DNA of 64,000 nt from Brevundimonas naejangsanensis (GCF_003627995.1 NZ_CP032707.1:186001-250000), one strand, 5' to 3'; counted from the first letter of the stretch, positions 54,089-63,680 are shown. Program-made: numbers and translations. Notes: a model not told the origin generated them from the sequence alone.

Positions 54089-55299
54089 CGCGCGTCACAC
54101 CCGAAGAGCGACAGATCGACCGCCTCCGCCATCATTCGGTAGCCCTCGTCATTGGGGTGGAGCTTGTCGTCGCGGGCGGCGCCCGCGCGGAAGGCCTCGG
54201 GATCGGCCGGATCGCGGACGGCCGCGTCGAAGTCCACGACCCCGTCGAAGGCGCCGCCGTCGCGCATGAAGGCGTTGAGGGTCCGGCGCGCCTCGGACGA
54301 CGGGGCGTCGTAGCGCTCCGAACCCTTGAACGGCGTCAGGGTGCCGGCGACCGCCTTCACCCCGTGATCGTGCAGGCGGGCGACCAGTTGGCGATAGCCC
54401 TGGATCATGTCCGCCGCGTTGCGGCCCGGCTTGGCGGGATCGCCCCCGTGCCGGATGTCGTTGATGCCTTCCAGCACGATGACGTAGTTGACTTGAGGCA
54501 GGGCCAGGATGTCCCGGTCCAGCCGCGCCAGGCCCGAATGGGATCGGCCGTGGTCCAATAGCTTGTTGCCGCTGATCCCCTGATTCAGCACGACGACCTG
54601 GCCGGGGCAGGTCGCCTCGAAACGGCGCGCCAGGACGCTGGGCCAGTCGCGCTCGGCGCCCAGGGTGGCCGTCGCCCCCTCGGTGATGGAGTCGCCGAAA
54701 GCGACCACCACGATCGGCGCCGTCTCGCGTTCGCCATAGACGGCGGAGATCACGTTCTGGCGGTAGTCCAGGGCGACCTCGTCGCCGGGCGTCGCCTCGC
54801 CCTGCCCTATCCGAACAACCGTGCGGCGTACGGCGGGGCGGGTCGCCTCGGGGAAGCGCAGGCTGACCGAGACCTGGGAAAAGGCCGGGGCCTGCAGAGC
54901 CACCGGGTCGCTGACCAGGACGGAGCCGACCGGGATCACCACCTCGCTGCGCCCGTCGAAGAGAACGGGCGTCGTCGCAGCTTCGTCCGGCCCGCTGACC
55001 CTCATGTCGGCGACTCGCAGCGGCGCATCGCCCAGTTCGTTGCTGATGCGCAGCCGGATGCCTCGCACCGACGCTCCCAGACGCATGTCCTGGCGAACGG
55101 TCTGCCCTTCGAACTGCACGGGCGCCTCGGGCGTGCCGTCCTTCCGGTCGGGCGCGGGCGAAGCGGTCCAGACCGGGGTCCAGACCTGCGCCGAGGCCGT
55201 CGTGGCGCCCGCAGCGGCGACGAGGGCCGCCGCCACACAGGCCGCTCGCCGGTTCAAGCGGCGAGGGAGCGGCAGCCGGACAGAGGTCGAACGGATCAT
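54085..55299 (-). CDS. SGNH/GDSL hydrolase (exported), candidate alginate or sugar deacetylase
   Basis: A 404-residue protein: signal peptide with a cut after TTASAQ near 38, an N-terminal beta-rich domain near 40-190, and an SGNH hydrolase domain. Seen: block I AFGDSITEGAT with the nucleophile serine near 204, GISGNKLL (block II), EGINDIRHG (block III) and DKLHPNDEGY (block V, Asp and His). Such enzymes deacetylate or deacylate sugars. Between the SDR and kdgK in an alginate locus, removal of O-acetyl groups from acetylated (bacterial) alginate is a plausible role, not demonstrated. Confidence 0.88.
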   Translation of the reverse strand: MIRSTSVRLPLPRRLNRRAACVAAALVAAAGATTASAQVWTPVWTASPAPDRKDGTPEAPVQFEGQTVRQDMRLGASVRGIRLRISNELGDAPLRVADMRVSGPDEAATTPVLFDGRSEVVIPVGSVLVSDPVALQAPAFSQVSVSLRFPEATRPAVRRTVVRIGQGEATPGDEVALDYRQNVISAVYGERETAPIVVVAFGDSITEGATATLGAERDWPSVLARRFEATCPGQVVVLNQGISGNKLLDHGRSHSGLARLDRDILALPQVNYVIVLEGINDIRHGGDPAKPGRNAADMIQGYRQLVARLHDHGVKAVAGTLTPFKGSERYDAPSSEARRTLNAFMRDGGAFDGVVDFDAAVRDPADPEAFRAGAARDDKLHPNDEGYRMMAEAVDLSLFGCDAR

Positions 55300-55366
55300 G
55301 GCAAGGCCTCGATGGAGACAGGGTCGCGGCGAAGGCGGGACGCGCCCGCCTTCGCACGCTCCCGGA

Positions 55367-56119
55367 TCAGGAGAAGTAGGTTCCGCCGTTCACGTCGACG
55401 TTGGCGCCGGTCATGAAGTTGGCGGCGTCCGACGCCAGGAAGACGGCGACGTCGGCGGCTTCCTGCGGGCGGCCTTCGCGGCGCAGCGGGGTGGCGTTGG
55501 CCACGGCCTGGCGCACTTCCGGCTTGGTGAAGTCGTCGTGGAAGCGGGTCGAGATCATGCCGCAGCACAGGGAGTTGACGCGGATCCCCTTGGGACCCAG
55601 TTCCTTGGCCATGGCGCGGGTGAAGGTCATGACCGCCGCCTTGGACGCCGCATAGAGCGAAGCGCCGGGGCCGCCGCCGTCACGCCCCGCCTGGGAGGCG
55701 AAGTTCACGATGGCCGCGCCTTCCGACATGTGCGGCACGACCGCCCGCGTCGTCAGGAAGGTCGAGCGGAAGTTCACGTCCATGACCTTGTCGAAGAAGG
55801 CGTCGTCGATCTCGAGCAGGGGCTTGCGCGCCACCATGCCGCCGGCCGTGTTGACCAGGATGTCCACGCCGGGGCCGAACGCCGCCTGGGCGGCCGACAC
55901 CAGGCCGTCGACGCCCTCGGGCGTGGTGACGTCGGCGCGGTGCAGCACCGCGGTTCCGCCCGCTGCCTCGATCATGCTCAGCGTCTCTTCCGCGCTGGCG
56001 GCGTCGTTGGCGTAGTTGACCACCACCTTGGCGCCTTCGGCGGCCAGCTTCAGCGACACCTCGCGTCCGATGTCGCGCCCGCCGCCCGTGACGATGGCCA
56101 CCTTGTTGTTGAGTTTCAT
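55367..56119 (-). CDS. SDR, probable 4-deoxy-L-erythro-5-hexoseulose uronate (DEH) reductase
   Basis: A 250-residue classical SDR. Seen: TGGGRDIGREV near 11-21, NTAGGMVAR near 89-97, the catalytic YAASKAA near 153-159 and a C-terminal VDVNGGTYFS. In alginate catabolism the unsaturated uronate released by PL17 rearranges to DEH, which an SDR reduces to 2-keto-3-deoxygluconate; the next genes include KDG kinase, which fits. The ATG at 56119 follows AAGAGCGAG and starts the fold; an ATG at 56143 would add 8 residues. Confidence 0.87.
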   Translation of the reverse strand: MKLNNKVAIVTGGGRDIGREVSLKLAAEGAKVVVNYANDAASAEETLSMIEAAGGTAVLHRADVTTPEGVDGLVSAAQAAFGPGVDILVNTAGGMVARKPLLEIDDAFFDKVMDVNFRSTFLTTRAVVPHMSEGAAIVNFASQAGRDGGGPGASLYAASKAAVMTFTRAMAKELGPKGIRVNSLCCGMISTRFHDDFTKPEVRQAVANATPLRREGRPQEAADVAVFLASDAANFMTGANVDVNGGTYFS

Positions 56120-56161
56120 CTCGCTCTTAATCCTTGAAAGCAAAGTGATGAGTGAAGGGGA

Positions 56162-57448
56162 TCAGCCGCGCGCCGACGAGACGTCGACCTTCTCGATGCG
56201 GCCGGTCACAACCCAGATCGCGACCAGGCACAGCGGTACGAGCGCGGCCACCAGGATGAAGATCGGGGCGTAGGAAACCTTGGTCATGACCGGCACCAGC
56301 CAGGTGGTGATCAGGGTCCCGGCCACGGCCGCCATGCCGCCGACGCCCGCCAGGGAGCCGACCGACTTGCCGTGGAAGACGTCGCCGGGCAGCGTCTGGA
56401 TGTTGCCGATGGCGACCTGGAAGCCGAACAGGACGGCGGCGATGGTCAGCACGGCGACCGTGGGATCATTGGCCAGAACCGCGCCCAGCAGGGCCGGCGC
56501 CATGATCAGGCAGCCCAGGGTGATGACCCATTTGCGGGCGCGGTCGACCGAGCGGCCCGAGGCGATCAGACGCCCCGACAGCCAGCCGCCGAACAGGCTG
56601 CCCAGCATGGCCCCGACGAAGGGCACCCAGGCGAAGATGCCGATCTGCTTGATGTCGAAGGAGAAGGTCTCGGCCAGGTAGATCGGCAGCCAGGAGACGA
56701 ACAGCCACCAGATGGGATCGAGAAAGAAGCGGGCCAGGACGATGCCCCAGCTCTGCCGGTGCGACATCATCTGCTTCAGGCTGGGCGCCTTGGCGGGTTC
56801 GGCCTCGGGCTCCGCGGCCGTCTCGGCGGGGGCGTCCAGGATCAGGGCGCGCTCGGCGGCGTTGACCCAGGGGTGCTTGTCCGGCCCGGCGCGATAGATC
56901 ACCAGCCAGGGCAGCACCCAGATGAAGCCGAGGGCGCCTACCAGCAGGAAGGTGCCCTTCCAGCCCAGCGACAGGAAGAGCAAGGCGATCAGCGGCGCCG
57001 AGACGATGGCTCCGATCGAGGCCCCGGCATTGAAGATGCCCTGGGCGAAGGCGCGCTCCTTGGGCGGGAACCACTCGGCGTTGGCCTTGACCGCGCCGGG
57101 CCAGGCGCCGGCCTCACTGACGCCCAGCATGGCGCGGAAGATGCCGAAGGAGGCGATGCTGCTGGCCGTGGCGTGCAGGGCGATCGAGATCGACCATAGG
57201 CCAATCGACCAGGCGAATCCCAGGCGCGTGCCGATGCGGTCGAACAGCCGTCCGAAGGCGAACTGGCCCGCCGCGTAGAAGAGCATGAAGATGGTGACCA
57301 GAAGGGCGTAGTCCTCCTTGGTCGCGCCGATCTCGCCGGCGATCTCGGGCCACATCACCGCCAGGGCGTTGCGGTCGATGTAGTTGATCACCGTGGCCAC
57401 GGCGATCATGGCGATGATGGCCCACCGGATGGCGGATCTCTTTTGCAT
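56162..57448 (-). CDS. MFS transporter, ACS family (hexuronate/uronate)
   Basis: A 428-residue, 12-helix major facilitator. Seen: VINYIDRNALAVMWPEIA near 19-36, FGRLFDRIGTRLGF near 66-79, GVSEAGAWPGAVKANAEWFPPKERAFAQG near 105-133 and a central loop near 200-220. This pattern matches the ExuT/GudP-type anion:cation symporters for uronates. The ATG at 57448 follows GGGAGGA; the longer open frame upstream (57529) is not conserved. It lies between the PL17 and SDR genes and likely brings the unsaturated monomer or DEH across the inner membrane. Confidence 0.9.
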   Translation of the reverse strand: MQKRSAIRWAIIAMIAVATVINYIDRNALAVMWPEIAGEIGATKEDYALLVTIFMLFYAAGQFAFGRLFDRIGTRLGFAWSIGLWSISIALHATASSIASFGIFRAMLGVSEAGAWPGAVKANAEWFPPKERAFAQGIFNAGASIGAIVSAPLIALLFLSLGWKGTFLLVGALGFIWVLPWLVIYRAGPDKHPWVNAAERALILDAPAETAAEPEAEPAKAPSLKQMMSHRQSWGIVLARFFLDPIWWLFVSWLPIYLAETFSFDIKQIGIFAWVPFVGAMLGSLFGGWLSGRLIASGRSVDRARKWVITLGCLIMAPALLGAVLANDPTVAVLTIAAVLFGFQVAIGNIQTLPGDVFHGKSVGSLAGVGGMAAVAGTLITTWLVPVMTKVSYAPIFILVAALVPLCLVAIWVVTGRIEKVDVSSARG

Positions 57449-57495
57449 GTCTGGTCCTCCCCTTGTCGGGCCGGTCGCGCGCGGCGCCGGCCTCT

Positions 57496-59709
57496 CTATT
57501 GATCCAGTCGCGCCCAGGGCCCGGTCCAACGCCAGGTCCGGCCGTTCGCCGTGACGACGTGGGCGGCGCGGGGCGACGGATCGTCGGCGACGCCCAGGAC
57601 CACCGTCTTGCCCGAGGCGAGGGTCACGACGACCACCTCGGCGTCGGCGCCCCGCACGCTGCGCAGGTCGCGGATGGCGCTGTCGGCGCCGACCACGGTC
57701 TCGGCCCGCCCGTCGTAGCGGCCGTGCGGCTCCAGCACGCCGACGAAGGTCGCGTCCTTCTGGCCGTCGGCCCGCAGGATCAGGGCCGGCTCGCGGCGCA
57801 GGTTGAAGTCCGGGTCATTGGCGCCGCTCTCGGCCAGGATGGCCTGGGCCGGCACGCTCGAGGCGAAGCGCCAGGTGTAGAAGCGGCCGTCCAGCAGCCA
57901 GGTCAGGCTGCGACTGTCCTGCGAAGGCTTGGAGACCGCATCGACCCACAGGTGCTGATAGCCGTCCGATGCGCCCAGGACGGGGCGCTCGGCCACCGCC
58001 CGCTCGGCCTCGAAGCCCAGCTTCATGATATGGCCGTTGTAGTGCAGCGGCAGGTCGTAGCGCGCCGGACGCTCGCCGGAGATGCGCAGCAGGTCGATCA
58101 CGACCGGCCGCTCCAGTTCGGGATGCTCGACCAGGGCCTGGGTGCGCGTGAACGTCACGCCTTCATAAGCTCCGGCCTGACGCGCCGAGACGATCTGCGT
58201 CCCCTCGGCCTTGTCGAAGAAGAGCACCTGGGGCGCGTGGTTCTCACCCGTCTGCCAGTGGCCGCCGAACTGGTCGCGCTCGTTCACCACCAGGGTGTTG
58301 TGGGCGACCGTCGCCTTGGCCCAGCTGGTGTTCTCAGGCAGGTAGATGCCGCCCGCCTTGGCCTCGATGTTGAGGAAGCGCGCGGCGCCGTAGTCGGTCA
58401 CCACCGTCTGGCCATTGTCGTAGAAGAGCCAGTTCAGCTTGTCGAAATGGCCATGCCCCATACCCATGGCGGTCGCCTTCTGGACCAGGGCCTGACCGTC
58501 CTCGCCGCGCGCGCGGATGATGGCCAGGGCGCCCCGCGTCCCGTCAGGGCCGTCGCTCAGCAGGACCGAACGGAAGGCGTAGGGCCGCGCCGCGCCCGAG
58601 GCCGCCGCCTCGGCCACCTTCAGCCCCTCGGGCGACAGTATGGTGCGCCCCTGCCGTTGGGCGATGGACAGCAGGCCTGCGTCCTGGGTGCGCGCGTAGA
58701 CGGAGGCCACGCCCGTGACCAGTTCCTCGGTGTCCAACCCCTTGTCGAGGATGGCGTCGTTGATCGGGATGAAATAGCCGCCGTAGCTCGACTGGATCAG
58801 CGTATCCACGGCCTTGAGCAGCACCCCGTCGCGGCGCTGGAAAATGCCGCGTCCCGGTTCGTTCCGGTCAATCGCGCCGGCGAAGATGATGAAGGGGGCC
58901 AGGGCGTAACGCTGATAATAGGGCCCCTCTTCATAATAGCCGTCAGGCGAGAAGAGCTGGTCGACCTGAGTCAGGAAACCGGCCGAGCCGTCCTTCTTCA
59001 GCCCGGTCAGGGCCTTGTCCGACAGGTCGCGATCGCGCAGCACATAGCCGGTCATGCCGACGGCGGCGACCGCCCAGGTGGCGTGGTTGTGGATGCGCTC
59101 GAAATTGTTCGGCGTCTCATGGGACAGGAAGCCGGCCATGCGACGGAAGACGTCGTCGTCGATGCGGCGACGCTCTTCGGCGGTCAGGGTCTCGCGGATC
59201 GCGTCATAGCCCTGGATCGAATAGACCAGCCAGACCGAGTCGTTCAGCGTCTGCCAGAATAGGCGCCCCGGGATCTCTCCCCGCCCGGCCGGGTGCTTGC
59301 CCAGGGTCGGATAGAGTTCGGCGTATTCCAGCAGCAGGTCGCGGGCGAAGTCGGCGTAGGCCTTGTCGCCCGTCAGCCGATACAGGGCCCCGGCGTTGTA
59401 GATGGCCTGGTAGTTCCGCTTGTGCTGCTCGTGGGTGTAGCCGCCGCCGGGATCGCGCGGCGTGGGCACGTTCACGCCCTGGGCCATGGCGGCGCGAACC
59501 AGAGCCTCGACCCGCTCGCGCTCGACGGCGAACAGGGGATAGGCGGACCCCGCCTCGGCCATCCGCCGCCATTCCTGGGGCGTGGTCAGCACCGGCGCGG
59601 TCTCGGCCGAAACGACGGCGGAGGCTGGCGCGACGGGAGCAGCCGCCGCCGGGGCGCTCAGGGCGCTGCCGGCGAGCAGAAGGGCGGTCAGAGGCAGGGC
59701 GCGCAGCAT
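57496..59709 (-). CDS. PL17 family oligo-alginate lyase (heparinase II/III-like)
   Basis: A 737-residue exported exo-lyase with an N-terminal alpha-toroid and a C-terminal beta-sandwich. Seen: a signal peptide to about 24, the catalytic pair in NNFERIHNHATW with Asn208-His209, the Tyr pair in EEGPYYQRYA near 264-265, and the histidine segment MGHGHFDKLNW near 415. These match the Asn/His/Tyr/His set of Alg17C-type enzymes. It cuts alginate oligomers to unsaturated monomers in the periplasm. Its start directly abuts the PL6 stop (59709/59710). Confidence 0.95.
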   Translation of the reverse strand: MLRALPLTALLLAGSALSAPAAAAPVAPASAVVSAETAPVLTTPQEWRRMAEAGSAYPLFAVERERVEALVRAAMAQGVNVPTPRDPGGGYTHEQHKRNYQAIYNAGALYRLTGDKAYADFARDLLLEYAELYPTLGKHPAGRGEIPGRLFWQTLNDSVWLVYSIQGYDAIRETLTAEERRRIDDDVFRRMAGFLSHETPNNFERIHNHATWAVAAVGMTGYVLRDRDLSDKALTGLKKDGSAGFLTQVDQLFSPDGYYEEGPYYQRYALAPFIIFAGAIDRNEPGRGIFQRRDGVLLKAVDTLIQSSYGGYFIPINDAILDKGLDTEELVTGVASVYARTQDAGLLSIAQRQGRTILSPEGLKVAEAAASGAARPYAFRSVLLSDGPDGTRGALAIIRARGEDGQALVQKATAMGMGHGHFDKLNWLFYDNGQTVVTDYGAARFLNIEAKAGGIYLPENTSWAKATVAHNTLVVNERDQFGGHWQTGENHAPQVLFFDKAEGTQIVSARQAGAYEGVTFTRTQALVEHPELERPVVIDLLRISGERPARYDLPLHYNGHIMKLGFEAERAVAERPVLGASDGYQHLWVDAVSKPSQDSRSLTWLLDGRFYTWRFASSVPAQAILAESGANDPDFNLRREPALILRADGQKDATFVGVLEPHGRYDGRAETVVGADSAIRDLRSVRGADAEVVVVTLASGKTVVLGVADDPSPRAAHVVTANGRTWRWTGPWARLDQ

Positions 59710-61869
59710 TCAGTGTCCTTCCCGCGCCGCGATGGGCGCGATGTCGGTTTGCATCTCGGGCGTGCGGACCAGGCGGTTCCCCGCCACGGCCAGCACGGGC
59801 TCGCCGACGCGGTGGGAGAAGCTGATCGCGCCGCTGTCGGTCAGGGTGTTGTCGACCAGTTCGGCGTGCTGGACGCCGCGCATCAGGATCGACGGCCGTT
59901 CGGCCGAACCGACCCGCTCGAAGCTCGCCCCCTTGATCACCAGGCGCGGCCCGAAGGTGCTCTCGTCCGTGCCGCCGCGATAGAGGTCGACGACCGGGCC
60001 GCCGATGCGGCTGAAGGCGCCGCCTTCGATCTGCACCAGTTCGGCGTTGTAGGTGCCCCGGTCGTCCGTCTCGGCGGCGGCCGAGATCACCGAGCCGGTG
60101 ATGTTGTCCACCCGCACGTCGCGCAGCAGGACGCGGTCGGCCATGACGCCCTTGCCCAGGGCGATCAGGTTGAAGCCGCGATTGACCGTCAGGTCACGGA
60201 CCTCGACGTCCTCGAGCACCAGGTCGAAGTTGGCCGCGCTGGAGCCCGGCGCGACGCGGATCACCGCGTTGCCGGTCTCGTCGGGGGCGTCGGCTCCGGT
60301 CACCGACAGGCCAGCCAGCTTCAGCGATCCGCCCTTGGCCACCTCGAACAGAGAGGGCCGTGAGAAGGCGATCTCGACCCGCCCCTGCCCCGATCCGCGC
60401 ACCGTCAGCGGCGCGCCGACCGTCAGGGTCCGGTCGACCGCATAACGTCCCGGCGACAGCACCAGGACATCGCCCGGACGGGCGGCGGCGACGGCGGCCT
60501 CCAGCGCGCCCTCGGCCGGACCGACGGCGATCTCGGCGCCCTGGTCCAGGCGCACGGCCTGAACATCCTTGGGATACCAGGCCACCCCGGTCGCCTCGCG
60601 CGGGATCATGACCAGATCGGGCGAGGCGCCTGCGCCTTGCGGCGTCTCGGGGACCAGCAGACCGTTGGCGCCGCGCACCAGGGCGACGTCGCGCGCCTGG
60701 ATGTTGTCCGTGAAGGCGACGCCCGACAGGTCGCCCAGCCTCCGCATCGGATCGTGGCCGTCCACATTGACGATCAGGTTGCGCGAAAACCGGCTGTCGA
60801 TCGGCGGGGCCGAGCGCTCGGCGTCCATGCCCGCGCCCAGGAAGAGGCTGTGCGCGCCGATGATGGTGTTGTTCTCGATCACCGCGCCCACGACCTGATG
60901 GTAGCGGTTGATGGAGGAATTGGGGACGCCGTGCATCACGCTCAGCGCGGCGGTGAAGCCGTCGCCGGTGATCCCCTCCATGTAGTTGTTCCGCACCGTC
61001 TGGTGGCGGTTGATGACGCGGATGCCGCCGGTGTGCGGCTTGCCCCCGCCGAGGAAGACATTGTTCTCGACCAGGTTTCCGTCGCCGTGGCGCAGGACCA
61101 TGGACCCGCGCGAGTGATAGAAGACGTTGCCGCGATAGGTGTTGCCGCCCGACTTGTTCGAGACGATCTCGACCTCGCCGTCGGCGCCCTCGAACCAGTT
61201 GCTCTCGACCACGGTGTTGGAGGCCGACAGGGAGTCGGCGCTGGTGCCCACGCGCAGGGTCTCGCCGCCGTTGGACCCCAGGTTGGGGCGCGGGCCGAAA
61301 TAGTTGTGGTCGATGCGGTGGCGGTTATCGAGGCCCTGCTGCTCGTCGCGCACGACGACGAGCGTGGTCCCGACGTTGTTTTTGCCGGTCAGGTGGTTGT
61401 GATCGAAGCGGTTGTCGTGGCCGTACAGCGCCACCCAATTGTCCGAGGTGGCCCGGTCCGGCTTGTTGTAGCCGTCGATCACCAGGCCGGTGACGCGGCT
61501 GTCGACTGCGCGATGCTCCTTGGAGCGGCGGAAGGACACCACCTCCCCCGTCGGCGACCAGCCGTCGCGGAAGACCAGGTTGGACACCACCAGCTGGCTG
61601 CCCGCCAGCCGTAGATTGGACTGGCCCGACAGCACCACCCCGCCCGGGGTCTGGGCGGTCAGGGTGATCGGCCGGCCGGGCCGCCCCTCGGCCTCGAACA
61701 GGATCTGGAAGTCGCGCCACACCCCGTCCTTCAGAACGATGACGTCGCCGGGCTTAACCCCGCGCAGAGCCTGCTGATACTCCGCCGGCGTGGCCACCAG
61801 GGTCGACGTCTGGGCAGACGCCGCTCCGGCCCACAGCAAGGCGGCCGCAAGCGCCAATCTCGACAACAT
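59710..61869 (-). CDS. PL6 family alginate lyase (chondroitinase-B-like beta-helix)
   Basis: A 719-residue exported lyase with a right-handed parallel beta-helix. Seen: signal peptide near 1-19, the catalytic lysine and arginine in VSNKSGGNTYRG (Lys239) and SMVLRHGDGN (Arg260), 21 residues apart as in characterised PL6 enzymes, and EVEIVSNKS with calcium-site acids. The second half (about 440-700) forms a further beta-helix domain, as in two-domain PL6 proteins. It starts the catabolic operon PL6-PL17-MFS-SDR and makes alginate oligomers outside or in the periplasm. Confidence 0.95.
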   Translation of the reverse strand: MLSRLALAAALLWAGAASAQTSTLVATPAEYQQALRGVKPGDVIVLKDGVWRDFQILFEAEGRPGRPITLTAQTPGGVVLSGQSNLRLAGSQLVVSNLVFRDGWSPTGEVVSFRRSKEHRAVDSRVTGLVIDGYNKPDRATSDNWVALYGHDNRFDHNHLTGKNNVGTTLVVVRDEQQGLDNRHRIDHNYFGPRPNLGSNGGETLRVGTSADSLSASNTVVESNWFEGADGEVEIVSNKSGGNTYRGNVFYHSRGSMVLRHGDGNLVENNVFLGGGKPHTGGIRVINRHQTVRNNYMEGITGDGFTAALSVMHGVPNSSINRYHQVVGAVIENNTIIGAHSLFLGAGMDAERSAPPIDSRFSRNLIVNVDGHDPMRRLGDLSGVAFTDNIQARDVALVRGANGLLVPETPQGAGASPDLVMIPREATGVAWYPKDVQAVRLDQGAEIAVGPAEGALEAAVAAARPGDVLVLSPGRYAVDRTLTVGAPLTVRGSGQGRVEIAFSRPSLFEVAKGGSLKLAGLSVTGADAPDETGNAVIRVAPGSSAANFDLVLEDVEVRDLTVNRGFNLIALGKGVMADRVLLRDVRVDNITGSVISAAAETDDRGTYNAELVQIEGGAFSRIGGPVVDLYRGGTDESTFGPRLVIKGASFERVGSAERPSILMRGVQHAELVDNTLTDSGAISFSHRVGEPVLAVAGNRLVRTPEMQTDIAPIAAREGH

Positions 61870-61990
61870 GATGGCCTCCCCCTCCGGTCCGCTTTGGCGC
61901 GGACTTGTTCGCGGTTTTTCACCCGCAGGGGAAAGCTATCAGGGAGGTCGCCAAAGGCAACCACCTGGTTCGTATAAATCTGAGAAATTT

Positions 61991-62008
61991 CTAGACCAGT
62001 TGGCCTAG
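61991..62008. promoter_or_regulatory. Putative GntR (FadR-type) operator before the PL6 gene
   Basis: CTAGACCAGTTGGCCTAG, palindromic at 16 of 18 positions, 122 bp before the PL6 ATG and across the regulator stop codon. It shares the ACC-RR-TTGG core with sites at 52858 and 62771. Confidence 0.6.
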
Positions 62009-62745
62009 ACGGAATGCGTGCTGATCAGGAAGCGTTCGCGGCTCGCGGCCATCTGGCGCTCCAGCGCCTCCAGGGCCGAGGCGGCGCTGGCGTCGAGCAT
62101 GGCGGCGAGCAGGCGGTTGAAGTGGGTCCGCATCGCCCGCCGCGCCGCGCCCGGGTCGCGCGCCTTCAGGGCGTTGAGGATGGCCGCGTGCTCCTCGACC
62201 CGCGAGGAGTCGTCGATCTCGCAGACCGCCTGGTGGGCGGCGCTGACGTCGGGCTGCTCGGTGCGCATGCGCCACAGGGTTTCGATGGTGTGCAGGACAG
62301 CCGCGTTGTTGGCCGAGGCGGCGATGACGCGATGGAACTCGCGGTCGGCGGCGTCGGGATCCAGGTCGGGGTTCTTTCCGCCCATGGCCTCGACCAGGTA
62401 GTCCAGCCGCGCCAGGGCCTCGTCGGTGATGACCGAGGCCGCCAGGGCCGCGGCCTCCGATTCGAACAGGGAGCGCGCCTCGGTGACCTCGAAGGGGCTG
62501 ACGGGCGGCAGGGCGTCCGCCTTCTGGGGCGTCGAGCAGACGAAGACGCCCGACCCCGTCTTGATCGCCAGCTTGCCCTGGGCCTGCAGCGCCACCTCGG
62601 CCTCGCGCACGGTCACGCGGCTGACGCCGAAGCGCTCGGCCAGCTCGCGCTCGCCGGGAAGCTTGGCCCCCGGCCCAAAGCCTTCGTCAGCGATGAGCTG
62701 AAGAATCTGATCGGCGACCGTGTGGAAGAGGCGTTTCTGGCTCAT
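62005..62745 (-). CDS. GntR family regulator, FadR subfamily (FCD domain)
   Basis: A 246-residue regulator: winged helix near 8-75 with GERELAERFGVSRVTVREAEVAL near 31-53, and a helical FCD ligand domain near 95-230 with an Asp/His-rich metal-binding arrangement (DREFHRVIAASANN, THFNRL). FadR-type regulators of uronate catabolism release DNA on binding a pathway intermediate, often KDG. It sits next to the PL6 operon on the same strand, with an apparent binding site in front of its own start. It is likely the repressor of the alginate genes. Confidence 0.9.
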   Translation of the reverse strand: MSQKRLFHTVADQILQLIADEGFGPGAKLPGERELAERFGVSRVTVREAEVALQAQGKLAIKTGSGVFVCSTPQKADALPPVSPFEVTEARSLFESEAAALAASVITDEALARLDYLVEAMGGKNPDLDPDAADREFHRVIAASANNAAVLHTIETLWRMRTEQPDVSAAHQAVCEIDDSSRVEEHAAILNALKARDPGAARRAMRTHFNRLLAAMLDASAASALEALERQMAASRERFLISTHSV

Positions 62746-62770
62746 GCCCGCAGCTTAAACGAACCGCGGC

Positions 62771-62790
62771 GTCTGGCCAATCGGTCTGAC
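62771..62790. promoter_or_regulatory. Putative GntR operator before the regulator gene
   Basis: On the minus strand this reads GTCAGACCGATTGGCCAGAC, sharing AGACC-RR-TTGGCC with the site at 61991 and lying 26 bp upstream of the regulator ATG. Autoregulation is inferred. Confidence 0.5.
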
Positions 62791-62831
62791 GCTCGCCGCC
62801 GCCTCCAAAACAGCGTGATATGGAGGTGCGC

Positions 62832-63680
62832 TCAGCCGCGGGAAGGCGCAGCCGCGACGGTCGTGCAGCGAATCTCGCCGACGCCCTCGAACACGCAGGT
62901 CGCCGCGCTGCCGACGCCCACGCGGTGCACGCCGGTGACGGCGCCCGTGGACACCAGGGTCCCGGCGGCCAGGGGACGCCCCAGCCGGGCGCGATGCTCC
63001 AGCAGGAAGCGCACCGATTCCAGCGCCCCGCCCGCCAGCGACAGCGAGCCGCCGCGCCCGACGCTGACGCCGTCGATGACGGTCTCGACCGCGATGTCGT
63101 CCAGGCGCGCGCGCCAGTCGGTCAGTTCCGGGCCGATGACCAGGCCGAGGTTGTTGCCGAAGTCCGAGGCCACGACCACCGGGCCCAGGTCGTTGATGGT
63201 GGACAGTGGGCTGCCGGACAACTCCACCCCGATGAAGACCGCCTCGACCTGGTCCGCCGCCGCCTCCAGGGTCCAGTCGGTGCGGGTCGGATCGACGTCG
63301 GGACCGATGCGGGCGACGAATTCAGCCTCGATCGCCGCGAAGCCGCCTTCGATGACAGGCAGCGGCGTCGGCGCCTCGCCGACGGTCCAGACGCGGTCGG
63401 CCAAGACCGCGCCGGCCACCCGATGCGCGCCCAGCGCCGCCTGCAGGTCGGGCGCCACGCCCCCCACCTTCCAGCCGACCGGACGAGCGTCACAGAGGCC
63501 GATGGCGGCCTCCTGAATCGCATAGGCGCGCGCGAGGTCAGCCGGGATCGCGCCCGGATAGTCCGGCAGCGCCCGGGCGGCGCGGCGCGCGGCGACGAAG
63601 GCCTCGGCGATGGCCAGTTCGGCGGGCGTGACCTCAACGATCCTTTCGCCGCGTCCCTTGAACTCGCTCGAACCGATCAT
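62832..63680 (-). CDS. 2-keto-4-pentenoate hydratase/FAH-fold protein
   Basis: A 282-residue protein of the MhpD/HpcG family that hydrates 2-oxopent-4-enoate-type compounds in meta-cleavage routes. Seen: AYAIQEAAIGLC near 52-63, VGWKVGGVAPDL near 68-79, the metal-site segment AAIEAEFVARIGPD near 115-128, and LEHRARLGRPLAAGTLVSTGAVTGV near 228-252. GGGGTGG lies just before the ATG. It stands alone beside the alginate regulator on the same strand; its substrate is open, as it could act on a sugar-derived 2-keto acid or on an aromatic pathway intermediate. Confidence 0.87.
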   Translation of the reverse strand: MIGSSEFKGRGERIVEVTPAELAIAEAFVAARRAARALPDYPGAIPADLARAYAIQEAAIGLCDARPVGWKVGGVAPDLQAALGAHRVAGAVLADRVWTVGEAPTPLPVIEGGFAAIEAEFVARIGPDVDPTRTDWTLEAAADQVEAVFIGVELSGSPLSTINDLGPVVVASDFGNNLGLVIGPELTDWRARLDDIAVETVIDGVSVGRGGSLSLAGGALESVRFLLEHRARLGRPLAAGTLVSTGAVTGVHRVGVGSAATCVFEGVGEIRCTTVAAAPSRG

